Assembly: GCA_036874045.1 (NCBI GenBank)
Contig: CM072339.1
Location: 4,843,501 to 4,907,500 of the forward strand
Origin: Cymodocea nodosa
Taxonomy: Eukaryota; Streptophyta; Magnoliopsida; Alismatales; Cymodoceaceae
Direction of reading: 5' to 3'
Length of the DNA stretch: 64,000 nt
Made by a program: the position numbers and the translations under genes. Shown in pieces: positions 11,593 to 22,523 of this stretch (position 1 is its first letter; every line of letters begins with the position of its first letter). A model generated the notes under the pieces. The model saw nothing but the letters and a program-made list of their open reading frames with translations. It had not been told where the DNA came from and did no database searches.

Positions 11593-12321
11593 ATCATTTT
11601 CATTTTTAATTCTTGGTGGTATATCAGTTCCAGATCTTAATGTTACACATACATCTTCTAGATTTTCGTTACTTTCATGATGTTTTTGTATATCATTTTC
11701 GTGATTATGATCTTCAATTGTTTTTAGTTTTAAAGTGCATTCTTTAAATTCTCTTGCATTAGTCTTTTCTGTTTGCTATATATTTTGCAAATTATGTAGG
11801 TTTAGAACATTATAATTTTCATTGTCCTATTGCATAACTTGTATTTTCATTGCATTTTCGTCTAATGCTTTTAATTTTGTTTCTAGATTATCTAATTTCA
11901 TTGCATTCACTTGTTGATCAATTTTCTTTATGTTTTTTTCAGTTTCGTAAATTATATCCTTTTTAGGTTCTAAATATGCTTCCTTATAGTTTAATTGGTT
12001 GACTTCTTGTTGTTGACACACAAAGTATTCCAGTTTGTCCAGATTTTGCTCTATACTATGCTCCAGTCTGTCATAGCTATCCCAAACTTCAGTGTCTCTC
12101 ATCATATTACACATTCTATATTGACCATTAGTTGGGTAAACTATAGGATTCTCATACTCGGCTCTATTATATTGAGGATAATTCATTTGTTGTTCATTAG
12201 ATCTAACCATCTGTAAACGTATCAATTTCAAACAGTCAGAAATGTCATGTCCTTCAGAATTGCAGAATTCACATATGCTAATTACAGGTTTTAGAAATAT
12301 TTGAGCATACGCATATGCCAT
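11593..12321 (-). pseudogene. gag: Truncated Gag with CCHC zinc knuckle only, copy A
   Basis: Begins about 80 bases after the primer binding site; the first ATG is at 12321 (MAYAYAQIF). The only recognisable Gag feature is the nucleic-acid-binding knuckle CEFCNSEGHDISDC (C-x2-C-x4-H-x4-C) near residue 20, followed by a predicted coiled coil. The Retrotrans_gag domain that should precede it is absent here and lies instead at 2647-3834. One nonsense codon at 11827 (copy C reads Gln) and another near 11776 separate it from the protease. The reading frame is shared with the protease. Confidence 0.8.
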
Positions 12322-12404
12322 ATTCTCAATTACAGAAGAAACACACAACTCTGGCTATTAAAACAAAATAGCTCTAATAGTTGCTTAAATTAATTCAATT
12401 CAAT

Positions 12405-12422
12405 TCCCCGGCAACGGCGCCA
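12405..12422 (-). other. Primer binding site, copy A
   Basis: Minus strand TGGCGCCGTTGCCGGGGA, 7 bases from the LTR end. It matches the tRNA-Asp-type site that I know from Athila elements. Confidence 0.85.
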
Positions 12423-12429
12423 TAAAACT

Positions 12430-14608
12430 TGTTTGCGTTTTCCCAGCACTACACTAGAAAAACATGGATTTGTTACTTCTATTTTTATTTAGTTAATTTA
12501 TCTTTATGCCTATTCTCTCTTTTAAAGTAAACAAACAACCTTTAATACAATTTAGATATTAATTCCAATTTGTACTTTAACTGCAAGTGCACAGTGTCTA
12601 TTGTATCAGTGTGCAAGTGCAGGTTGATCCCACAGCGAATTGCTGAAGAACTTGAGAACTGTTCGTTTGTAAACAATCAAATTTATATATTCAATAAGCT
12701 CTCCGTTGACTTATAGTTAACTCAACAGACTAAGTTCGTTGAGTTATGGCTAACTCAACGGACTAACCTCGTGGACTTAAGTTAACTCCACGAGCCTGAC
12801 TTTTCTTTTTTAATACAGCTATTTACAGAGGAATTCGAACAACCATTGGGCGATTCCACAGATTGTAAATAACATCAATTAAGCTCTTTAATGTTAGTTA
12901 GCATTGGATTTATCATTAAGCAATACTAACATTCAAATAATTCAAACAGTAACCATTAAAATCTTTAAGTCTTTTGAACGAACCAATTTCAGTAAACTGT
13001 AAAACTAAAATAAACATCAAGCAATCACAACACTAACAAAGATAACATTAATCACGATACAACACAAACAATACAACACTCAAATACAACATACAAACAT
13101 AGATAAATTATTTTTGGTATTTTTGTTTTAATATGAACATGGAAATGGGCGACAGGTGAAATGTAAAGTAATCTCACTTGACAGTAAATACTTCTGACAC
13201 TACTTGCAACGCGATTACACCATTTAAAATTAAACCACTTACAATCTTATCTCATCTCCCTATAGAATCACGAGTCTAGAATTGCAAGATGATCTCCTCT
13301 TCAGCATACAGGCATCAACCCAAAGCCAATGCTAAAAGTTTTACGATCTCCTGAAATATGAGTCGGCGCTTGGTGAAAATGGCTTCCCTTCCCGCGACGC
13401 GATCACTCCTCACAATGGTTGTCAGGCATTGTGTTTGGCTCAGAATCGACCCGACATCAGGCAAGTATCCTCACAGACCTCCGATGGTTGGTGATTATGG
13501 TGGTGATGATGATGGTTGGTGTGGTACTTCAAAGAATTGCGACGCTCATCCTCCTCTGCACACACTGTCCGTCCATCGATCACGCACTTCTTTTTTTCTT
13601 CTTTTCTTTTATATTTCTTCAGTAGTAATTGCTTCTGCTTGAATGGTCGGTTGGATATCCTTCATTCCTATCAACGACGATGATTTCTTTCCCTGCGCGA
13701 TACGTGCAAACGTGGTTTTTCTCTTCCAACTATATGTTCCTACAACCGCTACGGTGGCATATTAGAAAATATATAGTCCATGGAGTTACAAATAACTCAA
13801 CAGACTTTCTTCGTTGATTTAACTATAAAACACATGCATAAATTTAACTATCCGATGCTTAGATGCATTTCAGATACTTATAAACTTAACTATCCGATGC
13901 TCAGATGCATTTCAGATAGTTACAAATAACTCACTGATATATAACTTAAGTAAATCTACCAGATCTCAACACGTGTCAGCAGCAGTTTAATCATAAAATA
14001 ACATTTCAGAGAGTTACAAGTCCAACTATCCGATGTTCAAATGCATTTCGGATAGTTACAGTTAACTCACCGAAAATCCACTTAAGTCACTTTCCAAGAA
14101 CATGACACGTGTCCTCAGCTATTTTATAAATAAAAAGAGATTTCGGAGAGTTATAGGGCTAACTATCCGATGCCCAGCTGCAATTTCGGATAGTTATAGA
14201 TAACTCACTGAAAGTTCACTTAAGTCATTTATTATGGTTTCGACACGTGTACTTCAGGAAATAATAGAATATTCTCTCAAAACATAACTGTTCGGCAATT
14301 TAATCATAACTATCCGATACATATTTGGTCTGTTAAACATAACTATCCGAATTTGTTCGGTATGTTAAACATAACTGTCCGAAATATCAGAAAATTCAGA
14401 TACTTAAGAATTTCACAGCCTGCAACTTACCGACAGTTCATAAATGTACTAAATTAACATTAATTCCCCCAAATTAAGCAGATTCTTCAATTAAAGCATA
14501 TAATAGTGCAATTATAACATAATGACTTAATTCTTATATGATAAGCTAAATATTATGCAATTAACCATCATTTAACCATTAATAATATGCACTTTTTCAT
14601 TCTAAACA
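12430..14608 (-). repeat. 5' LTR of copy A
   Basis: 2179 bp, reading TGTTTAG...CGCAAACA on the minus strand. The U3 part (13790-14400) holds three tandem modules of about 137 bp, each with ACTTAAGT, an ACACGTGT G-box (near 13969, 14105 and 14243), and an AACTATCCGA...TCGGATAGTT hairpin. A TATAAAAG box lies at 13606-13613. Downstream are a TCGATCCCACAG-like element near 12630 and TAACTCAACG hairpins at 12715-12800. An antisense frame (13358-13642) is open here; see findings. Confidence 0.9.
13606..13613 (-). promoter_or_regulatory. Likely TATA box of the LTR promoter
   Basis: TATAAAAG on the minus strand, preceded on the element's sense strand by the palindrome-rich U3. It is conserved in the other LTRs (for example 43885-43892 in D). 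The transcription start is not visible from sequence. Confidence 0.45.
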
Positions 14609-15210
14609 TATGCCCATGCTTCTTCACTACATAGTTTCAGAAATCCATTTTGACAAGTAGATTCTAATAAAGATTTCGTTGAAACATCTATGCCTTCATA
14701 AATTATACCTATTAATTGTGTTTTACTCATTGCATGATGTGGACATTGAGTCAGTAAATCTTTAAATCTTTCAAAATATTTCTAGAATGATTGACCTTAT
14801 TTTTGGCTACACATTAATATTTCTTTTTTCTTTTTAATCATTTGATGTGTTGGATAATATTTTTCCAGAAAAATAGAGTAAAATTCAGTCCATTTAGAAA
14901 TTGAATCAGGCGATAAAGTATATAACCATCTCTTAGCTATGTCTTTTAAAGAAAAAGGGATATATCTAAGTTTAATAGCATCTATACTCATGTTCGGCAT
15001 TTACATCATTTGACAAACTTCGTTAAATTCTCTAAGGAAATAATAGGCATCCTCTCTTTCTAATCCATGAAAATGTGGCAATTAACTAATATAATTAGAT
15101 TTCAGTTCAAACCTATCTCCCTCAAAGTTTGGCAATCGAATACATGAAGGTTCATCAACTAATTCAGGATACAGAATTTCTCCTAATGGTTTTTCTACTG
15201 GAGCAGCCAT
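14609..15210 (-). pseudogene. gag: Gag matrix/capsid ORF, copy B, truncated by insertion of A
   Basis: Starts with the same MAAPVEKPLGEILYPELVDE region as copies A and C and runs through PSCIRLPNFEG and the KRWLYTLSPDSIS block. Stops lie near 15083, 15002 and 14797. At 14609 the frame ends at the TATGC target of copy A, in codons for the AWAYLE segment. Confidence 0.85.
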
Positions 15211-15400
15211 CTCTACGTTCTCTTTTAAAGAAAGGTTAGCTACACCCCAAAGGATTTCGTTAAAGTCTAGTTCAGAAAATGTTTCAGTACGCCTTTGTGT
15301 TGAATATTCCTAGGTAGGTGTTCTTACTAATCATTTAGTACTAAGAGAACAAGTCCATATGCTCATAAATAAAATAGCAGAAGATTAATTACATACCAGT

Positions 15401-15640
15401 CTAAAGCTTTTCATTCAGTAAATATTTGTTGACGGATGAAGTTGAATCAGCTGCATCTCCTTCCAATTCCCCCAACGCATTCTCCTTTCTTTTAAAAGTG
15501 CTAGTAACTTGTAAATAACATTCTGTTTTATATATATAATGCACATCCATAAAGTAAATAAATCTCGTTGCAAGAATGTGTCTTGCAACGTGCATCGTGG
15601 TTCCTATTTTTATCGGTACGTGTACCACTACTAATTTCAA
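15401..15640 (-). CDS. Small conserved ORF upstream of Gag, copy B
   Basis: Open for 79 codons, with the ATG that matches copy A at 15595 (MHVARHILATRFIYFMDVHY) and ending NKYLLNEKL. It is the longest version of the small ORF also present at 4039-4218 and 50173-50379. No known domain. Confidence 0.35.
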   Translation of the reverse strand: MKLVVVHVPIKIGTTMHVARHILATRFIYFMDVHYIYKTECYLQVTSTFKRKENALGELEGDAADSTSSVNKYLLNEKL

Positions 15641-16283
15641 TTTTGGTAACCCCTAAGCCGATGAAGTTTCGTTCGTGGTTAAAAGAATAACCATTCTGCT
15701 TAATCCACGAACTAACCTCGTTGAGTTACAAATAACTCAACGGAACAATGTTGGTTACTATTGCTAACTCCACGAACTAACTTCGTTGAGTTACAGATAA
15801 CTCAACAGAGTGACCTTATATTATATTACTGACCTCGTGGAGTTAAGTTTAACTCAACGAACTTACTCCTCGTAAGTACCTCTCTGTTTTTTTTCTCTAC
15901 ATTCTGCTAACTGAAATAAAGTTAAATCTATGTCATTAATGCATCATTCTAATCAAAATTCGTTTAAATCTGAACATTATATAAATATTTAACTTGCAGT
16001 TCATTTCATGTTATGTAGAATTTATATTTTACCTTGCAACATGTAGATATTTTCAAGCATCTATTTTTAATCCTGTCATTCAGCAAATTGTAAATCTGTT
16101 AAACATTCATTCATAATGTTCCACAAATTATATAACATTCAAAATAGTCCATTCATTTCACATTCTAAACACGCATGAAAAGTATATCTGAAAAATATAT
16201 ATTCATTCATATGAATCAATTTACATTACAATTAAATCAAACATTTTTCATACAATTATATACAAGTAGACGAACAATACAAT
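15641..16283 (-). repeat. Spacer with TAACTCAACG hairpins, copy B
   Basis: Noncoding. A run of inverted GAGTTA/TAACTC repeats at 15700-15870 matches the spacer of copies A and C. The remainder is AT-rich without a gene. Confidence 0.5.
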
Positions 16284-18471
16284 TTAGTCTCTATTCCTAA
16301 GTTCATCTACTTCCTTTTGGAGTTTTTCTAATTGTAGCTCTAATTGATTAATTCTCTCTACAGCTCCTGTAATGCCTACAGAAGGTACAACAATCTCTGC
16401 AGCTACGAAATTTCTGTATTCTTTCACTGAAATGGTTCTTGATCTGATCCTTTTTGATGCCCATTTAGTGAAATCGATACAATCCACCATCAGCAATGGA
16501 ATCAAATCTCCATAAAACAATTTCTTCTTTACTATTCTCAACTTGGAGATAAAAATTGCAGACCAATTTATTTGAATTCTATTTACAACTGCAAACGTGA
16601 CCCATTTGACAAATTGACTCAGTTCTATGTCATGGCCTTGTCATTGATAGACATTCTTAATCAAAATGTTGGCTATCATGTATGCTTTACCATTTAAATG
16701 CTTTAGTCTATTTAATAAAGGCACACCAGGATTGATAGTCAAACTGTCTTTGATTTCCTATTCTGTCCATTCAACGGTAGTTGTACTTTCCAAAATTTCC
16801 TGTCCTTCATTCTTTAATCCAAAAATGTTGTGGAGAAGCTCTGGTGTTATCTGTACATCAGCTTCCTCCATGTTGGAAATTAATTTTCCTTCTTCTTCTC
16901 TTAAGTTTGCATAAAAGCAGGGCACTAGATTCTCATATACTACATGTCCTCTTTCTTGAGAAATAAAATTTAGTGGACTTTGGAATTCAAATAATTCTTT
17001 TATTTCTTACATTTCGACCCAATTTACTGGTCTACTGTATATAATATCATAACCTTTAATCTCTTGATATTTATTACAAGCTTCTTAACTCCAAAAGTGC
17101 ACTTCATTCAAAACTATTGCTTTAGTCGGGTTAGGAATGTGACTTTGTTGTTCTAGAAGGGTTTGTTCTTGATCTTCCTCTACCATAGGCTGAACTTGAA
17201 CATGTTCTGCAGATTCCTGAATTTTTGTTTCTGCTTTTGTCTATGGTGGTGAGCTAGTAGAACTCTCCACTTTGTCTTGAATTATTTCATTTAAATTAGT
17301 GGAATCTGCAAAGTCATTTTTGTCCAAATGGCTTCATTCAACTTCTTCTTCATTTTCTATTCTTTCTTCTTCCTCCAGACTACCAATCTGCTCTGTCACT
17401 ATTCTTTCTGATTCTATGGCAGATTGGGATGGAGTCACAGGCAATTCAGTTTCTACCCTAATTTCTGTTTCTTCTTCTTTTTTCTCTTGCTGCTGCTGCT
17501 CCTGCTCCTCCTCAGAATCGGATAGCAGGTTTATAAAAATTGGCTCCATAGGCCCTATTGATATTGGTACTTTAGATTTAATCTCCTTTTGACACTTAGG
17601 CACTATCTCTTTTCCTTTGGTTCATCTAATTAATTGTGTCTAGTCTTCCTCTTCTTCTTTTGAGATTAAATCTAAAAACAAAGGCTCTACACGCCTTTGA
17701 GCCTTAGGTACTAGCTCTTCCTGATTAATTTTTTCAATATTTGCAGGTCTCGAAGGACCAGCTTCAGCTTCTCCTACAGCAAATCTGACAGCAGTTCTGG
17801 CAGTAGCTTCTTTATGCTGTTCTACTTTAATTTTATATTGGTCTTGCAATTTTTCTGCAACCCTCCTCTTACGTAGTGCATCAAACACCAGATGTGCTTT
17901 GGCTACTGCTAAATCTTCTAGTTCTCCTTGGTTTCTTCCAACTTGAACCAATCCTTGAAATTCTTTTAATTCTTCTTCAGTCAAAGGCCGCAATATTTCT
18001 ACTCATGCCAACAGCTTAAATGATGGAACTGAAGGTCCTAGATGTTGTTTCTCAGGAACAGGTCTTTCAGCAATCGGCTCCTATTCTTCCTCTACTTGTT
18101 GATGCCGCCTTATTGCACCCCTTGCACAACCAGCAATGCACTTTTTGAACCATAATCTGTCTTTGTGCTGGATTAGCTCTAGAGCTACTTCATTGTTCGG
18201 CCTGATTTTTTTTTCTTTGCTTAAAGCAATTTCTATCATTACTTTTATTTTTGTTTCTACTATTTGGGGTATTTGTATACCCAAATCAACCAAAAATTTC
18301 CTCAAGTTGGAGAGTTCTGATTCTACCTTTTGTAGCTCTTTTTCTCTTGTCGTGTTCCGAATATTTTGCCGCGTGTGTCATTCCTTTGACTCTTTCAGAA
18401 ACTGTGTTGTCTACTACATCTTCCCAAAACTCGGGTGTCATCTTCCTCATCATGGAGTTACACAACAGCAT
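16284..18471 (-). pseudogene. Env-position acidic ORF, copy B
   Basis: Counterpart of 4935-7178: MLLCNSMMRKMTPEFWED at the start, acidic motifs EPLFLDLISKEEEED and EPIFINLLSDSEEEQ in the middle, a Transposase_32-like part and the end QLELQLEKLQKEVDELRNRD. Several stops and frameshifts break it (for example near 17333, 17606, 17639 and 18080). The repeated IF-x-(D/N)-L-(I/L)-S acidic motif is kept despite decay elsewhere. Confidence 0.7.
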
Positions 18472-19020
18472 AAAATCGCTCTAATCTCTATTGTTCTAAA
18501 TTCTAAATGGTTTGCCGGATAATGCCCCCCAAAACCCTAGGTTTTAGTTTAAATAAGCCCTAAGTTTAGGCAGGTAATCGGGTCATTTCCTGAACCAACT
18601 CTTGCTCTCTCATCTGCAGTCTTAGCTAGAGTACTCCGTTAAGTTACAGCTAACTCAACGGAATAAGCTCATTGACTAACTCAAGACTCAACGGAGTAAG
18701 TTCGTTGAGTTAAGCGTAACTCAATGGACTTCCTGTACAAACAGATATAATAATAATAATAAACCTAAGATAATAGTTTTTCTATTTTTTACTGGTTTAA
18801 CCAATACTATGTCTCGGTCAAACCTAATTTTTTTCTAGTTGAACCGATACTATGTTTCAGTAATATCAAAAAAAATTTACTGAAAATTAATATAGATATT
18901 TTTATGTTCCGATCATACCAATGGATCCGGTCGGTTAAACTACAACAATTTTTTATATTTTATAAAAAAATTTTAAATTTTTTTTATATATAAACATAAA
19001 ATAAAAACTGATTTCTTAGT
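18472..19020 (-). repeat. Spacer between integrase tail and acidic ORF, copy B
   Basis: Noncoding. It holds the AAAACCCTAGGTTTT palindrome near 18532, GAGTTA/TAACTC hairpins at 18630-18725 and decayed AACCGATACTATG repeats at 18795-18860. Confidence 0.5.
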
Positions 19021-20841
19021 AAGTAAAGCTCGAGTAGTCCTCTACTCTAACTTCTTCTATAATTCCAAAAGAACTTTGTAGTGTTTTTCAGAATAGTTCT
19101 AAGTCTTTGTCTATTTACTTTAAATATATTCTGATTTTTAAGATTTTCAATCTCAATAGCTCCATAAGGATAAATATTTCAAACTATTTCATTCTCACAA
19201 CCTTTTTTATCTTTAATTTTTAGATCAAATTCTAGTAATAATAATATCCATCGAATCAATCTAGGCTTAGTTTTTTTTTTTTATTAGATGTTTTAAAGCT
19301 GCATGATCCATGTATACTATTACTTTAGCTCCAATCAGATATGATCTAAACTTTTCTAAGGCAAACACAATAGCTAATAGTTCTTTTTCAGTAGTTGTGT
19401 AATTAACTTGAGCATCATTTAAGGTTTTGCTTGCATAATGAATCACTCCAGGAGATTTTTCTATTTTTTGTCTCAACACTGCTCCTACAGCAAAATCAGA
19501 TGCATCGCACATTAATTCAAATGGATGGCTCCAATCAGGTGCTTGCATTATAGGAGTTGAAATTAAGCTAGTTTTAAGTCTGAAAAATGCTTCCTTTCAA
19601 TTTTTATCAAAGTTAAATGGAACATCTTTTAATAGATTAGTTAAAGGTCTAGCTATCTTGCTAAAGTCTTTAATAAATCTTCTATAAAAACCAGCATGTC
19701 CTAGAAATGATCTAATATCTTTTACTGATTTAGGTTCTAGTAGATTAGAAATTACTTCTATTTTAGCTTTATCTACTTCCAACCCTTTCTTAGAAACAAC
19801 ATGCCCTAAGACTATTCCTTGTTTAACCATGAAGTGACATTTTTCCCAATTTAAAACTAGATTTTTTTCCACACAGCATTTTAATATTTGGTCTAAATTT
19901 TTTAAACAAACTTCATATGAATTGCCATATATAATAAAATCATCCATAAATATTTCTAAAAAATCTTCAGTCATTCTAGTAAATATGCCTTGCATACACC
20001 TTTGAAAGGTAGCTAGTGCATTACATATTCCAAATGACATTCTCTTAAAAGCATAAGTTCCATTAGGACAAGTGAAAGTTGTTTTCTCTTGATCCTCTAA
20101 TGCTACTGGAATTTGATTATAACCTGAATGCCCATCAAGGAAACAAAAATATTCTTGCCCTGCTAATCTTTCTAACATTTGATCTATAAAAGGTAAGGGA
20201 AAATGATCTTTCCTAGTCACAGCATTCAGCTTTCTATAGTCTATACATACTCTCCAGCCTAATTGAATTCTAGTAGGTATCAAGTCTTGACTTTCATTCC
20301 TAATAACTGTTAATCCTGATTTCTTGGGAACTACATGGATTGGGCTAACCCACGAGCTATCAGAAATTAGATAAATTATGTCATTATCTAACCATTTCAC
20401 TATTTCCTTCCTGACTACTTCTTTAAGGTTTGGATTTAATCTCCTCTCAGGAATTCTAACAGGTTTAGCATTCTCTTCTAAATATATGTGGTGACAGCAT
20501 AAAGTTGAACTTAACCATTTTATATCAGTCATAGTCCATCCTATTGCTTTTTTATAACTTTTTACTATATCTTTTAATTTAGCTATTTGATCCTCTTTTA
20601 AATCTAAAGCAATAATGATTAGACATGTTCGTTTCTCTTCCAGAAATATATGGGTTAATTCAAGAGGTAAATGTTTTAATTCTAAATGTTGCCTATCAAA
20701 AGCTAGAGCTCCTAATTGAACATCATCATTTTCTAAATTAATTTCTTCTTGATCTCCTTCTATATTTATGCTTTCACTTTCCTCTAAAGTTTCGGAATTG
20801 ATTTGCCTATTTAATTCTTCTTGAATCATATCATCTAACAT
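19021..20841 (-). pseudogene. pol: RT, partial RNase H and integrase tail, copy B (internal deletion)
   Basis: RT is open from 20841 to 19597 with IFMDDFIIYGNS and VCIDYRKLN. RNase H starts at 19548 ([12 protein letters not shown]). At about 19187 the sequence jumps from RNase H into the last 50 codons of the integrase tail. Compared with copy C (54100-55337), about 1.24 kb is deleted, removing the RNase H end and the whole integrase catalytic core. A stop at 19594 also separates RT from RNase H. This copy could not encode a working integrase. Confidence 0.85.
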
Positions 20842-21720
20842 ATCTCCTTCATCCTATAAAAAGTCTATGGTATGTAAGGACATTCTAACTCCTCAAACTT
20901 TTCTAGTTTGAAAATATTTAATTGAGTATCTTCATTGCCATATGCTAACTTCATTACTCCACTTTTACAATTTATAACAGACCCTGATGTTGTTAAAAAT
21001 GGCCTTCCCAAAATTAAAGATGTATCACTATTTTTATGCTTAATTTGTTGGGAATTCAAAATTACAATATCAATAGGATATATAAAGTTTTTGATTTTAA
21101 TTAAGACATCCTCTATTTTTCCTCTAGGGTATCTTATACTTCTATCAGCTAATTGAATAACCGTACTAGTAGGAGTTAAGCATTCTAATCATAAGGATGC
21201 AAATATATCACTTGACATAACATTTATACCTGCACCTAAGTCTATTAAGGTTCTTTCTAGAATGGTATTTCCTATGGTGCATGATATAACAGTGATTCCA
21301 AGATCAAATAACATTTTAGGAATTTGTGGTAGAAATAGGGAACTACTTTGCTCAGCTAAAAAGACCTTCCTAAGAACTTTTCGCTCTCTTTTCTTAGTAC
21401 ACCAATCATTCAGAAATTTAGCACAAGGTGGCATTTTCTGCAATAGATCTAACAAAGGAATGTTAACTTGCACTTTTTCAAAAATTTCTCTGATTTTTTC
21501 TTATTTTTCAGGTATTGTTTGTTGTAATCTTTGAGGATAGGGTGCTAAAGATTGTGATTTAAAAGATTCTTTTCTTTCAATTGATTTGTTCGATCATTTT
21601 TAGCCTCATTAGCAGATTCAGATTGTTCTTCAGTGATTTCTAAATTTTTAGCTATTACATTTTCGTTATCATTTTGATTTTTACTTTTATCCACCTTCAT
21701 ATTATTTCATTTTGAGTTCT
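20842..21720 (-). pseudogene. pol: Aspartic protease and linker, copy B
   Basis: Contains TLIDLGAGINVMSSDIFASL and IPLLDLLQKMPPCAKF, matching copies A and C. Stops lie near 21186, 21509 and 20862, and a frameshift near 21570. Confidence 0.8.
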
Positions 21721-22423
21721 TGATGGTATATCAGTTCCAGATCTTAATGTTACACATTCATCTTCCAGATTTTCGTTACTCTCATAATGTTTGTGTATAT
21801 CATTTTCGTGATTATAATCTTCAATTGTTTTTAGTTTTAAAGTGCATTCTTTAAATTCTCTTGCATTAATATTTTCTTTTTGCTGTATATTCTACAAATT
21901 ATGTAGATCTATAACATTATAATTTCCATTGTCCTGTTGCATAACTTGTATTTTCATTGCATATTCGTCCAATGCTTTTAATTTTCTTTCCAGATCATCT
22001 AATCTCATTGCATTCAATTTTTGATCAATTTTCATTATGGTTTTTTCAGTTTCGTAAATTATATCCATTCTAGGTTTTGAATATGCTTCCTTATAATTTA
22101 ATTGGTTGACTTCTTGTTGCTAACACATAAAGTATTCTAGTTTGTCCAGGTTTTGCTCTATACAACGCTCCAATCTGTCATACCTATCCTAAACTTCAGT
22201 GTCTCTCAACATATTAGACATTCTATACTGACCATTAGTTGGGTAAACTATAGGATTCTCATACTCGGCTCTATTATATTCAAGATAATTCATTTGTTGT
22301 TCATGGGATCTAGCCATCTACAAACATCTCAGTTTCAAACAGTCAGAAATGTCGTGACCTTCAGAATTGTAGAATTCACATATGCTAACTACAGGTTTTA
22401 GAAATCTTTGAGCATATGCCATA
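21721..22423 (-). pseudogene. gag: Zinc-knuckle Gag fragment, copy B
   Basis: Starts MAYAQRFLKPVV at about 22422. The knuckle is damaged: the second cysteine region reads CEFYNSEGHD. Several stops follow. As in A and C, no Retrotrans_gag domain precedes it. Confidence 0.7.
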
Positions 22424-22523
22424 TTCTCAATTACAGAAGAAAACACACCACGCTCTGGCTATTAAAACGAAACAGCTCTAACAGTTGCTTATATTAATTC
22501 CTCGATAACAACGCTATAAAACT

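Larger units (their letters stand above)
1..14608 (-). mobile_element. Athila-like LTR retrotransposon, copy A (3' end outside window)
   Basis: A Ty3/gypsy element read right to left. Its 5' LTR is 12430-14608, followed by an Athila-type primer binding site, a zinc-knuckle gag fragment, protease, RT, RNase H, integrase, a long acidic ORF, a small ORF, a Gag matrix/capsid ORF and an F-box gene. Position 1 matches position 45969 of copy C, so only about 250 bp of internal sequence plus the 3' LTR are missing at the left. The right edge CTAAACA is followed directly by TATGC and the interior of copy B's gag ORF. I read this as A having inserted into B, which predicts TATGC beyond A's 3' LTR. Several ORFs carry stops or frameshifts. 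Confidence 0.9.
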
